A stretch of 47,686 bases of DNA from an uncultured Alphaproteobacteria bacterium (GTDB lineage Bacteria; Pseudomonadota; Alphaproteobacteria; Geminicoccales; Geminicoccaceae). The notes beneath the pieces were generated by a model, which searched no databases, was not told where the DNA came from, and saw only the letters and a program-made list of their open reading frames with translations. The DNA is taken from positions 1 through 47,686 of the forward strand of contig CALKJU010000034.1 in NCBI GenBank assembly GCA_937995535.1. Direction: 5' to 3'. Below, in pieces: positions 10,442 through 19,170 of the stretch. Numbering within the stretch: position 1 is the first letter of the stretch; each line of letters opens with the position of its first letter. The translations under genes and the position numbers were made by a program.

Positions 10442-11674
10442 TCAGGCGCCGCCGCCGAAGCGTTGTTCGACGTAGCGCTCGACGATCGCCTGGAAGTCGC
10501 GGGCGATCGTCGCGCCGCGCAGGGTGTGCGCCTTGTGCCCGTCGATGAACACCGGCGCCACCGGGCTCTCCCCGGTGCCCGGCAGGCTGATGCCGATGTC
10601 GGCGTGGCGGCTCTCGCCAGGGCCGTTGACGATGCAGCCCATGACCGCGACCTTGAGCGTCTCGACGCCGGGGTAGCGCTCGCGCCAGACGGGCATCTGC
10701 GCCTGCAGCCAGCCCTGGATGCCGTCCGCCAGCGACTGGAAGTAGGTGCTGGTGGTCCGCCCGCAGCCTGGGCAGGCGGTCACCTGCGGGGCGAAGGCGC
10801 GCAGACCCAGCGCCTGGAGCAGTTCGCGGCAGAGCAGCACCTCGTTGGTCCGCGGCTCGTCCGGTCGCGGTGTCAGCGAGGCGCGGATCGTGTCGCCGAT
10901 GCCCTCCTGGAGGAGGATGGCGAGGGCGGCGCTGGTCGCGGCCACACCCTTGATACCGAGCCCGGCCTCGGTGAGGCCCAGATGCAGCGCATAGGGTCCG
11001 CGCCGGGCCAGCTCGCGATAGACCGCGACGAGGTCCTGCACACGCGAGACCTTGGCCGAGAGCACGATGTGCGAGGGCGGCAGGCCGAGCGCCTCGGCCT
11101 TGGCCGCGCTGTCCAAGGCCGAGCGCACCAGCGCCTCGCGCATCACCTCGTCGGCCGTGCGCGGCCGCGCGCTCGCGGCATTCGCGTCCATCAGGCGGAC
11201 CACGAGGTCCTGGTCGAGGCTGCCCCAGTTGACGCCGATGCGGACCGGCCGGTCGTGGCGCAGCGCCACCTCGATCATCTGCTCGAACTGCGGGTCGCGC
11301 TTGCCGGCGAAGCCGACATTGCCCGGGTTGATGCGCAGCTTGCCCAGCGCCGGGGCGAGCTCGGGGACCTCGTGCAGCAGACGGTGGCCGTTGTAGTGGA
11401 AATCACCGACCAGCGGCACCTCGTGGCCGGCGGCGTCCAGGCGCTCGCGCAGCCGCGGCACGGCGCGGGCCGCGTCGAGATTGTTGACCGTGACACGGAC
11501 GATCTCCGAGCCGGCCTCGGCCAGCTCGACGACCTGGGCCAGGGTCCGATCGACGTCCGCCGTGTCGGTGTTGGTCATCGACTGGACGACGACCGGCGCG
11601 CCGCCGCCGATGACGACCTTGCCGACCGTCACCGCCGGCGTCGGCCGACGCCCGATCTCAGGAAGAGCCACCAT
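10442..11674 (-). CDS. ispG: 4-hydroxy-3-methylbut-2-en-1-yl diphosphate synthase (MEP pathway)
   Basis: A 410-residue iron-sulfur enzyme of the non-mevalonate isoprenoid pathway. It converts methylerythritol cyclodiphosphate to HMBPP, supplying the prenyl tails of ubiquinone and undecaprenyl phosphate. The N-terminal TIM barrel begins around [14 protein letters not shown]. The three cluster cysteines are Cys301 and Cys304 (CPGCGRT) and Cys347, followed by Glu354 ([10 protein letters not shown]), the known fourth ligand. It lies 61 bases downstream of rodZ. Confidence 0.96.
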   Translation of the reverse strand: MVALPEIGRRPTPAVTVGKVVIGGGAPVVVQSMTNTDTADVDRTLAQVVELAEAGSEIVRVTVNNLDAARAVPRLRERLDAAGHEVPLVGDFHYNGHRLLHEVPELAPALGKLRINPGNVGFAGKRDPQFEQMIEVALRHDRPVRIGVNWGSLDQDLVVRLMDANAASARPRTADEVMREALVRSALDSAAKAEALGLPPSHIVLSAKVSRVQDLVAVYRELARRGPYALHLGLTEAGLGIKGVAATSAALAILLQEGIGDTIRASLTPRPDEPRTNEVLLCRELLQALGLRAFAPQVTACPGCGRTTSTYFQSLADGIQGWLQAQMPVWRERYPGVETLKVAVMGCIVNGPGESRHADIGISLPGTGESPVAPVFIDGHKAHTLRGATIARDFQAIVERYVEQRFGGGA

Positions 11675-11735
11675 CCGTCGCTACGCACCGCTCGCCCGGT
11701 CGGCCGACCGCGGCCGCCGCGCATGGCGGCACGAT

Positions 11736-12782
11736 CTACTGGGCTTGGCGCCGGTTGGCCAGCAGCGCCTCCGGACCGAGCGGCAGGTCGCGGACCACGC
11801 GGCCGGGGGCACCGGCCGTCCCGACAAGCTGCCCGTCGACCCACAGCTCGACCGCGCCGGCATTACCGGTCCACAAGGCGAGATCGGTGCGGTCGGGCAG
11901 GACCATGCGCTCGCCGGCGGTGAGCGTCCGCGTCCGGACGAAGTCGCGGGCGGCACTGCGCACCTGGATCCAACTCGTGTCGCGGGCGACGAGGACGACC
12001 CGGCCGGCGTCGGCGGCCGGTGCCGGCCTCGCCTCGTCGCCCTGCAGCATGGCGAGCATCGCGCCGGCTGCCGGGCCGTCGGGTGCCGGCCGGGTGCCGA
12101 CCTCTACCTGCTCGGCGGCGATCGCGCTGATCGGGCCGGCATTGCTCGGGACGGGTCGCGGCGGGGGCGCGACGTCGGGAGCCTGCAGACGCAACGCGTC
12201 GAGTGAGGGCGCCGGCCCGTCGTCCGCGACCAGCATCGCGCGCCCCGAGCCAGCTGCCCGGGCCTCGGCGAGCGCGTCCAGAGGTGCCGGGAGCGGACCG
12301 GGCGCGGCGGGATGCTCGAGCCAAGCCTGCGAAGGCGGTGCAGAGGGGACGCCGGGCAGGAGCTGCCACGCCTCGTAGTGCCAGCCACCGTAGATCGCGG
12401 CGGCGAGCAGCACCGACAGCCCGGTGGCGAGCCGCGCATGCCCGCTCTGCCGCGCCGCCGGCGGCACCGGCGGCGCGATCAGCGGCCGCGCCGGCTCCGG
12501 CCGATCACCGTCGAGGATGGCGACCAGACGCCGCCCGTTCAGACCCAGATAGTCCCCGTAGCTGCGTAGGAAGCCGCGCACGTAGAGGGGACCGGGCAGG
12601 CGCTCGGGCGCGCCCTCCTCCAGGGCCGCCAGGTAACCGGACCGGATGCGCAGGATCTCGGCGACGGTCTCGATCGTCTCGCCGCGCGCGACGCGCGCGG
12701 CGCGCAGCTCCTCGCCGATCCGCGCCGCATTGCTCGGCCGTGGTGCCGTGGACTCAGCAAGACGAGGGCTGCGAAGGCGCAT
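11736..12782 (-). CDS. rodZ: RodZ-like protein: HTH domain, one membrane helix, DUF4115 domain
   Basis: A 348-residue bitopic membrane protein of the RodZ type, which connects MreB filaments to the cell-wall elongation machinery. Residues about 20-90 form the HTH_25 helix-turn-helix (IGEELRAARVARGETIETVA, YLAALEEGAPERLPGPLYVR, FLRSYGDYLGL). One transmembrane helix lies near 117-135 (ATGLSVLLAAAIYGGWHY). After a Pro/Ala-rich periplasmic linker the C-terminal DUF4115 beta domain spans about 260-335 (DTSWIQVRSAARD, LTAGERMVLP). No mreB or pbp2 gene is nearby; ispG is the usual neighbour in this group. It is the first gene after a good sigma-70-like promoter. Confidence 0.85.
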   Translation of the reverse strand: MRLRSPRLAESTAPRPSNAARIGEELRAARVARGETIETVAEILRIRSGYLAALEEGAPERLPGPLYVRGFLRSYGDYLGLNGRRLVAILDGDRPEPARPLIAPPVPPAARQSGHARLATGLSVLLAAAIYGGWHYEAWQLLPGVPSAPPSQAWLEHPAAPGPLPAPLDALAEARAAGSGRAMLVADDGPAPSLDALRLQAPDVAPPPRPVPSNAGPISAIAAEQVEVGTRPAPDGPAAGAMLAMLQGDEARPAPAADAGRVVLVARDTSWIQVRSAARDFVRTRTLTAGERMVLPDRTDLALWTGNAGAVELWVDGQLVGTAGAPGRVVRDLPLGPEALLANRRQAQ

Positions 12783-12836
12783 GCGCCGAGCCAGTCGAGT
12801 CAGGGTGCTTATCAGAGGTCCGATCTACCATCAGCA

Positions 12837-12866
12837 ATCATAGCAAACCGTTAACGCCAATAGCAA
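12837..12866 (-). promoter_or_regulatory. Sigma-70-type promoter for rodZ-ispG-hisS-prfA-prmC
   Basis: On the minus strand a TTGCTA -35 box (12861-12866) and a TATGAT -10 box (12837-12842) are separated by 18 bases in a locally AT-rich pocket between ptsP and rodZ. Transcription would start near 12830, leaving a leader of about 48 bases before rodZ. The sequence TTTGCTAT occurs twice in this interval, once covering each box. Not measured; based on consensus match and placement. Confidence 0.6.
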
Positions 12867-12894
12867 AGACCTTTCGCGTGCACCGTGACGCCTG

Positions 12895-15237
12895 CTACAC
12901 GCGGTAGACGCCCTCGGGTACAACGATGCCGTGATCGCGCGCATAGTCGCGCAGGGCGCCGCGCAGGCTGTGCACCGGCGCGTCGAGCAGGCCTCTCAGG
13001 TAGGAGCCGAGGCGGCCGGCGTCGATGCTGCGCAGCATCGCCTTGACAGGCGCGATCTCGGCCGCGGCGAGCGACAGCTCACGGACCCCGAGCCCGATCA
13101 GCGCCATCGCCTCGAACGGGCGATTGGCCATCTCGCCGCAGATGCTGAGCCGCACCCCGGCCTCGCGGCAGCGCTCGACGAGGTCGCGGAACATGCTCAG
13201 CGCGGCCGGGGACAGCACGTCGTAGCGGTCGGCGAGCTGCGGGTTGCCGCGATCGCAGGCGAACAGGAACTGGAACAGGTCGTTCGTGCCGACCGAGAGG
13301 AAGTCGATCCGCCGCAGCAGCGGGCGGAGCTGCCAGAACAGAGCGGGGACTTCGAGCATCGCTCCGACCTCGATCGGATCGGGCAAGGGGCGACCGCGCG
13401 CGGCGGCGCGCTCCAGCTCCCGCGTCAGGATCGCGCGGGCCGCCTCCAGCTCGGCGACCTCGGCGACCATCGGGAACATCACCGTCAGGCGTCGTCCGCC
13501 GGCGGCCTCGACCAGCGCGCGCAACTGGTCGCGCAGCACCGCCGGACGGTCGAGGCCCATCCGCAGGGCGCGCCAGCCCATCGCCGGGTTGTCCTCAACA
13601 GGCAGACGCCAATAGGGCAGATGCTTGTCGCTGCCGATGTCGAGGGTGCGGAAGGTGACCCGGCGGCCGCCGGCCTGGTCGAGGACGGCCCGGTAATGCG
13701 CCGCCTGGGTCGCCACCGACGGGTAGCTGCCCCGTGCCATGAAGGCGAACTCGGTGCGGAACAGGCCGCAACCGTCGGCGCCGGTGGCGGCGATGTCGGC
13801 GATGTCGACCAGGAATGCGGCGTTCACCGCGAGCGAGACGGGAATGCCGTCGCGGGTCACAGCCGGCTCGTCGCGCAGCGCCGCAAGGGCCTGGCGACGC
13901 TCGCTGCGGGCGTGGATCGCGTGCTGGAAGGCGCCGCGTACCTCCTCGCTCGGACGGACGAAGATGTGCCCGTTCTCGCCGTCGAGCACGACCAGATCGC
14001 CCTGGTCGATCAGCGCCATGGCGCTCTCGACGCGACCCACGACCGGGATATCGAGCGCGCGCGCGACAATGGTGACATGCGCCGTGCGCGAGCCCTCCTC
14101 GAGGATCACGCCGCGCAGCCGCGTCCGGTCGTAGTCCAGCAGCTCCGCGGCACCGAGGTCGCGCGCGACGAGGATGATGTCGGCATCGAGGTCGGCCGGG
14201 TGCGACGCCATGGGACGGCCCACCAGATGCCGCAGCAACCGGTCGGCGAGATCGTCCAGATCGAGCAGCCGCTCGCGCCAGAACGGGTCGGCGGCATGAC
14301 CGAGGCGCAGCCGGGTCTCGTCCTGGGCGCGGCGCACCGCCGCCTCGGCGCTGAGACCATTGTCGATCGCCTCGCGGATCCGGCGCAGCCAGCTCCCGTC
14401 GCTGGCGAACATCCGGTAGGTCTCGAGCACCTCGCGCTGCTCTCCGGCGGCGAGAACGGGGTGCTGCTGCAGCAGCCGATCAAGCGAGGCACGCATCTCG
14501 GCGAGCGCGGTCTCCAGCCGCGCATGCTCGACGGCCGGATCGTCGGCGAGCAGCCGCTGCACCTCGACACGTGGCTCATGCAGCCACGCGCGACCGATGC
14601 CGAGCCCCTCGACCAGCCGCAGGCCTTCGAGCCGGCGCGCATCGCGGCGAACCGCGGCGACGTCGCCATACTTGACCTGGTCGACGAGACCGCCCGAGGC
14701 GAACATCTCGGCCAGCACCGAGGCGATGATCTGCATCGCCTCGACCTCGTCCTCGTGATACTGGCGCGGTGCCCGGTTCTGGACGGTCAGGACGCCGACG
14801 ACGGCGCCGCCGCGCAGCACCGGCACGCCGAGGAAGGACTGGAAAAGCTCCTCGCGGGTCTCCGGGAAGTAGCGGAAGTTGGGGTGGTTCTGGGCGTCCT
14901 CGGTGTTGATGACGACGCCCTGCGCGGCGATCGTGCCGACCAGCCCCTCGCCCAGCGGCATGCGCGTGCGGTGCACCGCCTCGCGGGCGAGGCCCTCGGT
15001 CGCGAACAGCTCGAGGATGTCGCCGGCGCGCAGGAAGTAGACCGAGCAGACCTCGGCGACGAGATTGGCGGCGATCATCGCGACGATGCGGTCGAGCCGC
15101 TGCTGCGGCGTGATCGGCTCGGCGACAACCTCGATCAGGCGGCGCAGCAGCCGCCGCGCCCCGGGCGATTCTTGGCGGGCGCGCGGCTCCGCCGACGTCG
15201 GCTCGGGAGCCCCCCAGCCGACCGTGCGCGGGATCAC
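12895..15237 (-). CDS. ptsP: PTS-Ntr enzyme I (phosphoenolpyruvate-protein phosphotransferase)
   Basis: A 780-residue EI-Ntr, the first component of the regulatory nitrogen phosphotransferase chain (PtsP to NPr to EIIA-Ntr). It has an N-terminal GAF domain (about 40-180), an HPr-binding helical domain, the phosphohistidine domain with His387 in SRTAHVTIVARALD, and a C-terminal PEP-binding barrel with LFRTEFAFMAR, SVGTNDLFQFLFACDR and the active-site cysteine segment LSICGEMA. The GTG start at 15237 overlaps the upstream TGA as GTGA, implying translational coupling. The reading frame stays open far upstream, but that part lies across the flavoenzyme gene in another frame and is not coding. Confidence 0.95.
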   Translation of the reverse strand: MIPRTVGWGAPEPTSAEPRARQESPGARRLLRRLIEVVAEPITPQQRLDRIVAMIAANLVAEVCSVYFLRAGDILELFATEGLAREAVHRTRMPLGEGLVGTIAAQGVVINTEDAQNHPNFRYFPETREELFQSFLGVPVLRGGAVVGVLTVQNRAPRQYHEDEVEAMQIIASVLAEMFASGGLVDQVKYGDVAAVRRDARRLEGLRLVEGLGIGRAWLHEPRVEVQRLLADDPAVEHARLETALAEMRASLDRLLQQHPVLAAGEQREVLETYRMFASDGSWLRRIREAIDNGLSAEAAVRRAQDETRLRLGHAADPFWRERLLDLDDLADRLLRHLVGRPMASHPADLDADIILVARDLGAAELLDYDRTRLRGVILEEGSRTAHVTIVARALDIPVVGRVESAMALIDQGDLVVLDGENGHIFVRPSEEVRGAFQHAIHARSERRQALAALRDEPAVTRDGIPVSLAVNAAFLVDIADIAATGADGCGLFRTEFAFMARGSYPSVATQAAHYRAVLDQAGGRRVTFRTLDIGSDKHLPYWRLPVEDNPAMGWRALRMGLDRPAVLRDQLRALVEAAGGRRLTVMFPMVAEVAELEAARAILTRELERAAARGRPLPDPIEVGAMLEVPALFWQLRPLLRRIDFLSVGTNDLFQFLFACDRGNPQLADRYDVLSPAALSMFRDLVERCREAGVRLSICGEMANRPFEAMALIGLGVRELSLAAAEIAPVKAMLRSIDAGRLGSYLRGLLDAPVHSLRGALRDYARDHGIVVPEGVYRV

Positions 15238-16283
15238 GCTGCGGCCACGGCCGGCGCTGCGGCCGGCTCGCGCGCGAGCGCGGCCTCGGCGCCGTTGATC
15301 AGCTCGGCGAGGATCGCGGCGACCGGGCGGATCCGATCGACCAGCCCGACGCTCTGCCCGGCCATCAGCGAGCCGGTCTCGACGTCGCCGTCGATCACCG
15401 CACGGCGCAGGGCGCCGGCCCAGAACCGCTCGATCGCCAGCGACGCGTCCTCGTACGTCATCTCGCCGCGGCGGTGCTTGCCGATCACCTCGAGCTGCAG
15501 CTCGGCGAAGCGGCGAGTGCCGAGATTGGCCAGCGCGCGCACGGGGATCACCTTGAACTCCGGGTCGAGCTGGACCGAGGGGACGGCGTCGCGCGCGGCG
15601 GCGCGGATGAACGCCTCCTTGAAGCGCGGATGGGCGATCGATTCCTCGGCGCAGACGAACATCGTGCCGATCTGCACACCGGCCGCCCCCATGCGCAGAT
15701 AGGCGGCAATCGCCTCGCCGGTGCCGATCCCACCGGCGACGAACACCGGGACCTCGTCGATATGCGGCAGGATCTCCTGGGCCAGCACCGAGGTCGACAC
15801 TGGACCGATATGGCCGCCGGCCTCCATGCCCTCGAGGATCAACGCATCGGCACCGCTGCGCACCAGCCGCCGCGCCGCGGGGAGGCTCGGTGCGAAGGCG
15901 AGCGCCTTGGCGCCACCGGCGTGGAGCCGCTCGAACTGCGCGCGCGACGGCAGCCCACCCGCAAGCACGACATGGCTCACCCGCTCCTCGATGCAGGTGC
16001 CGATCAACGCGTCGAGCTCGGGATGCATCACGATCAGGTTGACGCCGAACGGCCGGTGGGTGAGCAGCCGCGTCGCGCGGATCTCCTCGGCGAGCCGCGC
16101 CGGTGCCATGGCTCCGCAGGCGATGACGCCGAAGCCGCCGGCATTGCTGATCGCCGCGACGAGGTTGCGCTCCGACACCCAGGTCATCGCGCCGCCCATG
16201 ATCGCCGCCTCGACACCGAGGAAGCGGCGACCGCGCGCCCACCACGCGGCGAGCCGGGGGTGGGTAGGCGCGGCGGACGACAT
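15234..16283 (-). CDS. NAD(P)H-dependent flavin oxidoreductase, nitronate monooxygenase / FabK family
   Basis: A 349-residue FMN-binding TIM-barrel protein. Recognisable elements are the N-terminal IMGGAMTWVSERNLVAAISN segment, GGFGVIACG, the FMN/substrate loop EGMEAGGHIG with the conserved His, and the phosphate-binding VAGGIGTGEAIAAYLRMGA then GVQIGTMFV. The family includes nitronate monooxygenases, which detoxify alkyl nitronates, and enoyl-ACP reductase FabK; the two cannot be separated safely here. It is inserted between lysC (gap five bases) and ptsP (four-base overlap), tying it to amino-acid and nitrogen-regulatory genes. Confidence 0.82.
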   Translation of the reverse strand: MSSAAPTHPRLAAWWARGRRFLGVEAAIMGGAMTWVSERNLVAAISNAGGFGVIACGAMAPARLAEEIRATRLLTHRPFGVNLIVMHPELDALIGTCIEERVSHVVLAGGLPSRAQFERLHAGGAKALAFAPSLPAARRLVRSGADALILEGMEAGGHIGPVSTSVLAQEILPHIDEVPVFVAGGIGTGEAIAAYLRMGAAGVQIGTMFVCAEESIAHPRFKEAFIRAAARDAVPSVQLDPEFKVIPVRALANLGTRRFAELQLEVIGKHRRGEMTYEDASLAIERFWAGALRRAVIDGDVETGSLMAGQSVGLVDRIRPVAAILAELINGAEAALAREPAAAPAVAAA

Positions 16284-16288
16284 CGGCG

Positions 16289-17512
16289 TCAGGCTCCGTC
16301 GAGGCCATAGGCGCTGTGCAGCGAGCGCAGCGCCAGTTCGGCGTACTCCTCCGCGATCAGGACGCTGACCTTGATCTCGGACGTGGAGATGGCCTGGATA
16401 TTGATCCCCTTCGCGGCCAAAGTCGCGAACATCTTGTGGGCGATGCCGGCATGGCTGCGCATCCCCACGCCGACCACCGAGACCTTGACGACATTGGCGT
16501 CGGCCACGATGCGCTCGTAGCCGATCGCGTCGCGATGTCGCTCGAGAACCGCGACGGCCCGCGGCAGATCGGCGCGGCTAACGGTAAAGGTCAGGTTAGC
16601 GTAGAGCCCGTCACGCGACACCGACTGGACGATCATGTCGACGTTGATCGCCGCTTCGGCGAGCGGCCCGAAGATCCCGGCGGCGATGCCCGGACGGTCC
16701 TTGACCTGGGCCACGGTGATGCGCGCCTCGTCGCGGCTGTAGGCGATCCCGCTGACGATCTGGTCTTCCACGATCTCATCCTCGTCGGTGACAAGGGTTC
16801 CGGGCTTGTCCTCGAAGCTCGACAGGACCTGGACGCGGACCTTGTGGGCCATGGCCAGCGCGACGGACCGCGTCTGCAGGACCTTGGCCCCGAGCGACGC
16901 CATCTCGAGCATCTCCTCGTAGGTGATGCGATCGAGCTTGCGGGCCTTGGCGACGATCCGCGGGTCGGTCGTGTAGACGCCGTCGACGTCGGTGAAGATG
17001 TCGCAACGGTCGGCGTGTAATGCGGCGGCGAGCGCGACCGCCGAGGTGTCCGAGCCGCCGCGGCCGAGCGTCGTCACCCGGCCATCGGGCGACAGCCCCT
17101 GAAAGCCCGCGACGACCGCGACACGGCCTTCCTCGAGGCAGCGGCGGACCGCATCGACCTCGATCGCCTTGATCCGCGCCTTGCCATGCGCCGCGTCGGT
17201 TCGCACCCCGGCCTGCCAGCCGAGGAACGAGCGCGCCGGCACACCGAGGCACTGCAGGGCGATCGCGAGCAGCCCGATCGTCACCTGCTCGCCGCTGGCG
17301 ACGACCTGATCGTACTCGGCCGCGTCGTAGGTGGCCGGATCGAGCTCGTGGACCCAGGCGACGAGCTGATTGGTCGTGCCGGCCATGGCCGAGAGGACCA
17401 CGGCGACGCGCTCGCCGGCTTGGACGTGGCGCTTGATGCGCGCGGCGACCTCGCGGATCCGTTGTGGATCGGCGACGGACGTGCCGCCATATTTCTGCAC
17501 GACGAGCGTCAA
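16289..17512 (-). CDS. lysC: Aspartate kinase
   Basis: A 407-residue enzyme that phosphorylates aspartate, the entry step to lysine, threonine, methionine and diaminopimelate. The N-terminal kinase domain begins VVQKYGGTSV and has TTLGRGGSDTSAVALAAAL and a DVDGVYTTDP loop. Two C-terminal ACT domains (around VKDRPGIAAGIFGPLAEA and VGVGMRSHAGIAHKMFATLA) point to allosteric feedback by end products. The start is a TTG at 17512, two codons before the family's usual VVQK motif; no ATG or GTG sits nearby in frame. The gene heads the minus-strand array and is divergent from ubiG. Confidence 0.95.
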   Translation of the reverse strand: MTLVVQKYGGTSVADPQRIREVAARIKRHVQAGERVAVVLSAMAGTTNQLVAWVHELDPATYDAAEYDQVVASGEQVTIGLLAIALQCLGVPARSFLGWQAGVRTDAAHGKARIKAIEVDAVRRCLEEGRVAVVAGFQGLSPDGRVTTLGRGGSDTSAVALAAALHADRCDIFTDVDGVYTTDPRIVAKARKLDRITYEEMLEMASLGAKVLQTRSVALAMAHKVRVQVLSSFEDKPGTLVTDEDEIVEDQIVSGIAYSRDEARITVAQVKDRPGIAAGIFGPLAEAAINVDMIVQSVSRDGLYANLTFTVSRADLPRAVAVLERHRDAIGYERIVADANVVKVSVVGVGMRSHAGIAHKMFATLAAKGINIQAISTSEIKVSVLIAEEYAELALRSLHSAYGLDGA

Positions 17513-17638
17513 GGCAGCGGCTCGCTTGGCAAGGGGGTCGCGCCACGGACCGGTCCGCGGGCCGGCAGCCGACCGCAGTTCGGGAGCGGCGCCCTTCTAG
17601 AGGTGCATGAGCGGGGCGGCAAGGCCGAGGAGGGTCGC

Positions 17639-18388
17639 GTGCAACAGAGAGCTCCGCAGGCGCCGGCGGTCGATCCGCGCGAGGTTGAGAGGTTCCGCGA
17701 GCTGGCGGACCGCTGGTGGGACCCGGACGGCCCGATGCGCCCGTTGCACCGCCTCGGGCCCTGCCGGCTGGGGTGGTTGCGCGACCAGGCCGTGCGGCAC
17801 TTCCGCCGTAGCGCCACCGCCCGCACACCGCTGGCCGGGCTGGAAGCGCTCGATGTGGGCTGCGGCGGCGGGCTCGTCGCCGAACCGCTGGCCCGGCTCG
17901 GCGCCCGCGTGACCGGGATCGACCCGGCGGACGACATCGTCGCCGCAGCCGCCCAGCATGCCGAACTGGCGGGCCTCCCGATCACCTACCGGGCGGCTAC
18001 GACCGGTGATCTGGTCGCCGAGGGGCGCGGCTTCGATCTCGTGACCGCGCTCGAGGTGATCGAGCACGTTCCGGAGCCGGAGGCGCTGGTGGGCGACCTC
18101 GCCCGCCTCGTCCGTCCGGGCGGCCTCGTCGTCCTGTCGACCCTCAGCCGGACCTGGCGGGCGTGGCTTCTGGGGATTGTCGGCGCGGAGTACCTGCTCG
18201 GCTGGCTGCCTCCCGGCACACACAACTGGAACCGCTTCGTGACCCCGGCCGAGCTCACCCACATGCTGCGCACGCAGGGCCTGCGCGCGACGGCCCTCGT
18301 CGGGATCGCCTACGATCCGGCGCAGGCGGTCTTCCACATGGTTCGCGACACCAGCGTCAACTACATGCTGGCGGCGGTGCGCGACTGA
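17639..18388 (+). CDS. ubiG: Ubiquinone biosynthesis O-methyltransferase
   Basis: A 249-residue SAM-dependent methyltransferase that carries out both O-methylations of the ubiquinone ring. The family N-terminus (FRELADRWWDPDGPMRPLHRL) is followed by SAM motif I (LDVGCGGGLVAEPLARLGA) with the acidic GIDPADD, then TALEVIEHV and the post-motif GTHNWNRFVTP loop. I chose GTG 17639 because GGAGGG lies just before it; an in-frame GTG at 17603 would add 12 residues without a ribosome site. The 126-base gap to lysC must hold divergent promoters, but I see no confident boxes. It converges on the DUF1178 gene. Confidence 0.93.
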   Translation: MQQRAPQAPAVDPREVERFRELADRWWDPDGPMRPLHRLGPCRLGWLRDQAVRHFRRSATARTPLAGLEALDVGCGGGLVAEPLARLGARVTGIDPADDIVAAAAQHAELAGLPITYRAATTGDLVAEGRGFDLVTALEVIEHVPEPEALVGDLARLVRPGGLVVLSTLSRTWRAWLLGIVGAEYLLGWLPPGTHNWNRFVTPAELTHMLRTQGLRATALVGIAYDPAQAVFHMVRDTSVNYMLAAVRD

Positions 18389-18396
18389 GGGCCCGG

Positions 18397-18822
18397 TCAG
18401 GCGTCGAGCTTGGGCAGGAGCGGCAGCGGTCGGATCGGCACACCCTCCTCGCGGAGCGCGGTCGCCTCCTCGGCTGTCGCCCGCCCGTAAATGTCGCGAT
18501 GCGGAATCTCCCCGAGATGCATCCGGCGCGCTTCCTCGGCGAACCGGTCCCCGACATCGTGGAAATTCTTCTCCACGTAGTCCTGGACTTGGCGGATCAT
18601 CTGGAGGGCCGCGGCGAGCTGCTCGCGCTTGGCGTCGGCTCCCGCCAGTGGCGGGGTGCCGCGGCTGATGGCCGGCGCCATCACCGCCTTGCGCACCGCG
18701 CTGTCGCCACAGACCGGGCAGATCAAGGCGCCACGGGCGGCTTGGTCATCGAAGCTGGCGCCGTCGCGGAACCAGCCCTCGAACATGTGGTCGGCGGCAC
18801 AGACCAGATCGAAGCGGATCAT
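18397..18822 (-). CDS. DUF1178 family protein
   Basis: A 141-residue protein of unknown function found mainly in alpha- and betaproteobacteria. The N-terminus (MIRFDLVCAADHMFEGWFRD) and a CPVCGD cysteine pair near residues 36-39 resemble a small zinc-ribbon-like head. The C-terminal half is helical with a conserved acidic segment (VGDRFAEEARRMHLGE). The start codon overlaps the grxC stop as ATGA, so the two are co-translated. I assign no biochemical role. Confidence 0.88.
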   Translation of the reverse strand: MIRFDLVCAADHMFEGWFRDGASFDDQAARGALICPVCGDSAVRKAVMAPAISRGTPPLAGADAKREQLAAALQMIRQVQDYVEKNFHDVGDRFAEEARRMHLGEIPHRDIYGRATAEEATALREEGVPIRPLPLLPKLDA

Positions 18823-19109
18823 CCATTCCCCCCGCCATCGGCCGCGCCATGGCCGTTGAGCAGGCCGTCGAGCCGTCCCTCCGCCTCAAGCGCATGCAGA
18901 TCGTCACTGCCACCCACGGCGCGGCCGTCGATGAACACCTGAGGGACGGTGGTCCGCCCGGCGCGCTGGATCATCTCGGCGCGACGCCCCGGCTCCACCC
19001 ACAGGTCGATTTCGTGAAAGGCCACACCCTTGCGCTCCAGAAGGCGCTTTGCGCGCAAGCAATAGCCGCAGAGCGGCGTGGTGTAGATCTCGACGACGGC
19101 CATCGGCAT
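18819..19109 (-). CDS. grxC: Glutaredoxin 3
   Basis: A 96-residue class I dithiol glutaredoxin that uses glutathione to reduce protein disulfides and mixed disulfides. The active site is Cys14-Gly-Tyr-Cys17, the CGYC variant rather than E. coli's CPYC. The glutathione-binding TVPQVFIDG (cis-Pro) and GGSDDLHALEAEG complete the family pattern. The frame is open to 19193, but that extension overlaps comF and has no thioredoxin-fold content, so I place the start at ATG 19109; ATG 19103 is equally possible. It sits between comF and DUF1178. Confidence 0.92.
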   Translation of the reverse strand: MPMAVVEIYTTPLCGYCLRAKRLLERKGVAFHEIDLWVEPGRRAEMIQRAGRTTVPQVFIDGRAVGGSDDLHALEAEGRLDGLLNGHGAADGGGNG

Positions 19110-19170
19110 CGCCCCGCCGCCAGCGCCCAAGCCACTGGCTGGTCGCCAGCCTGCCACAACTCGGTAAACG

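Noticed and set aside
12931..15702. 923-residue plus-strand open frame opposite ptsP
   Set aside because: Mirror frame of a real gene, composition typical of antisense GC-rich DNA.
15238..16308. Upstream extension of the ptsP frame giving a 1137-residue protein
   Set aside because: The first 357 residues are Arg/Ala-rich with no domain and overlap the well-defined flavoenzyme gene in another frame; GC-rich DNA keeps such frames open.
19125..19140. GGCTGG-TCG-CCAGCC hairpin between comF and grxC as a terminator
   Set aside because: No T tract follows on the minus strand and grxC starts immediately downstream.
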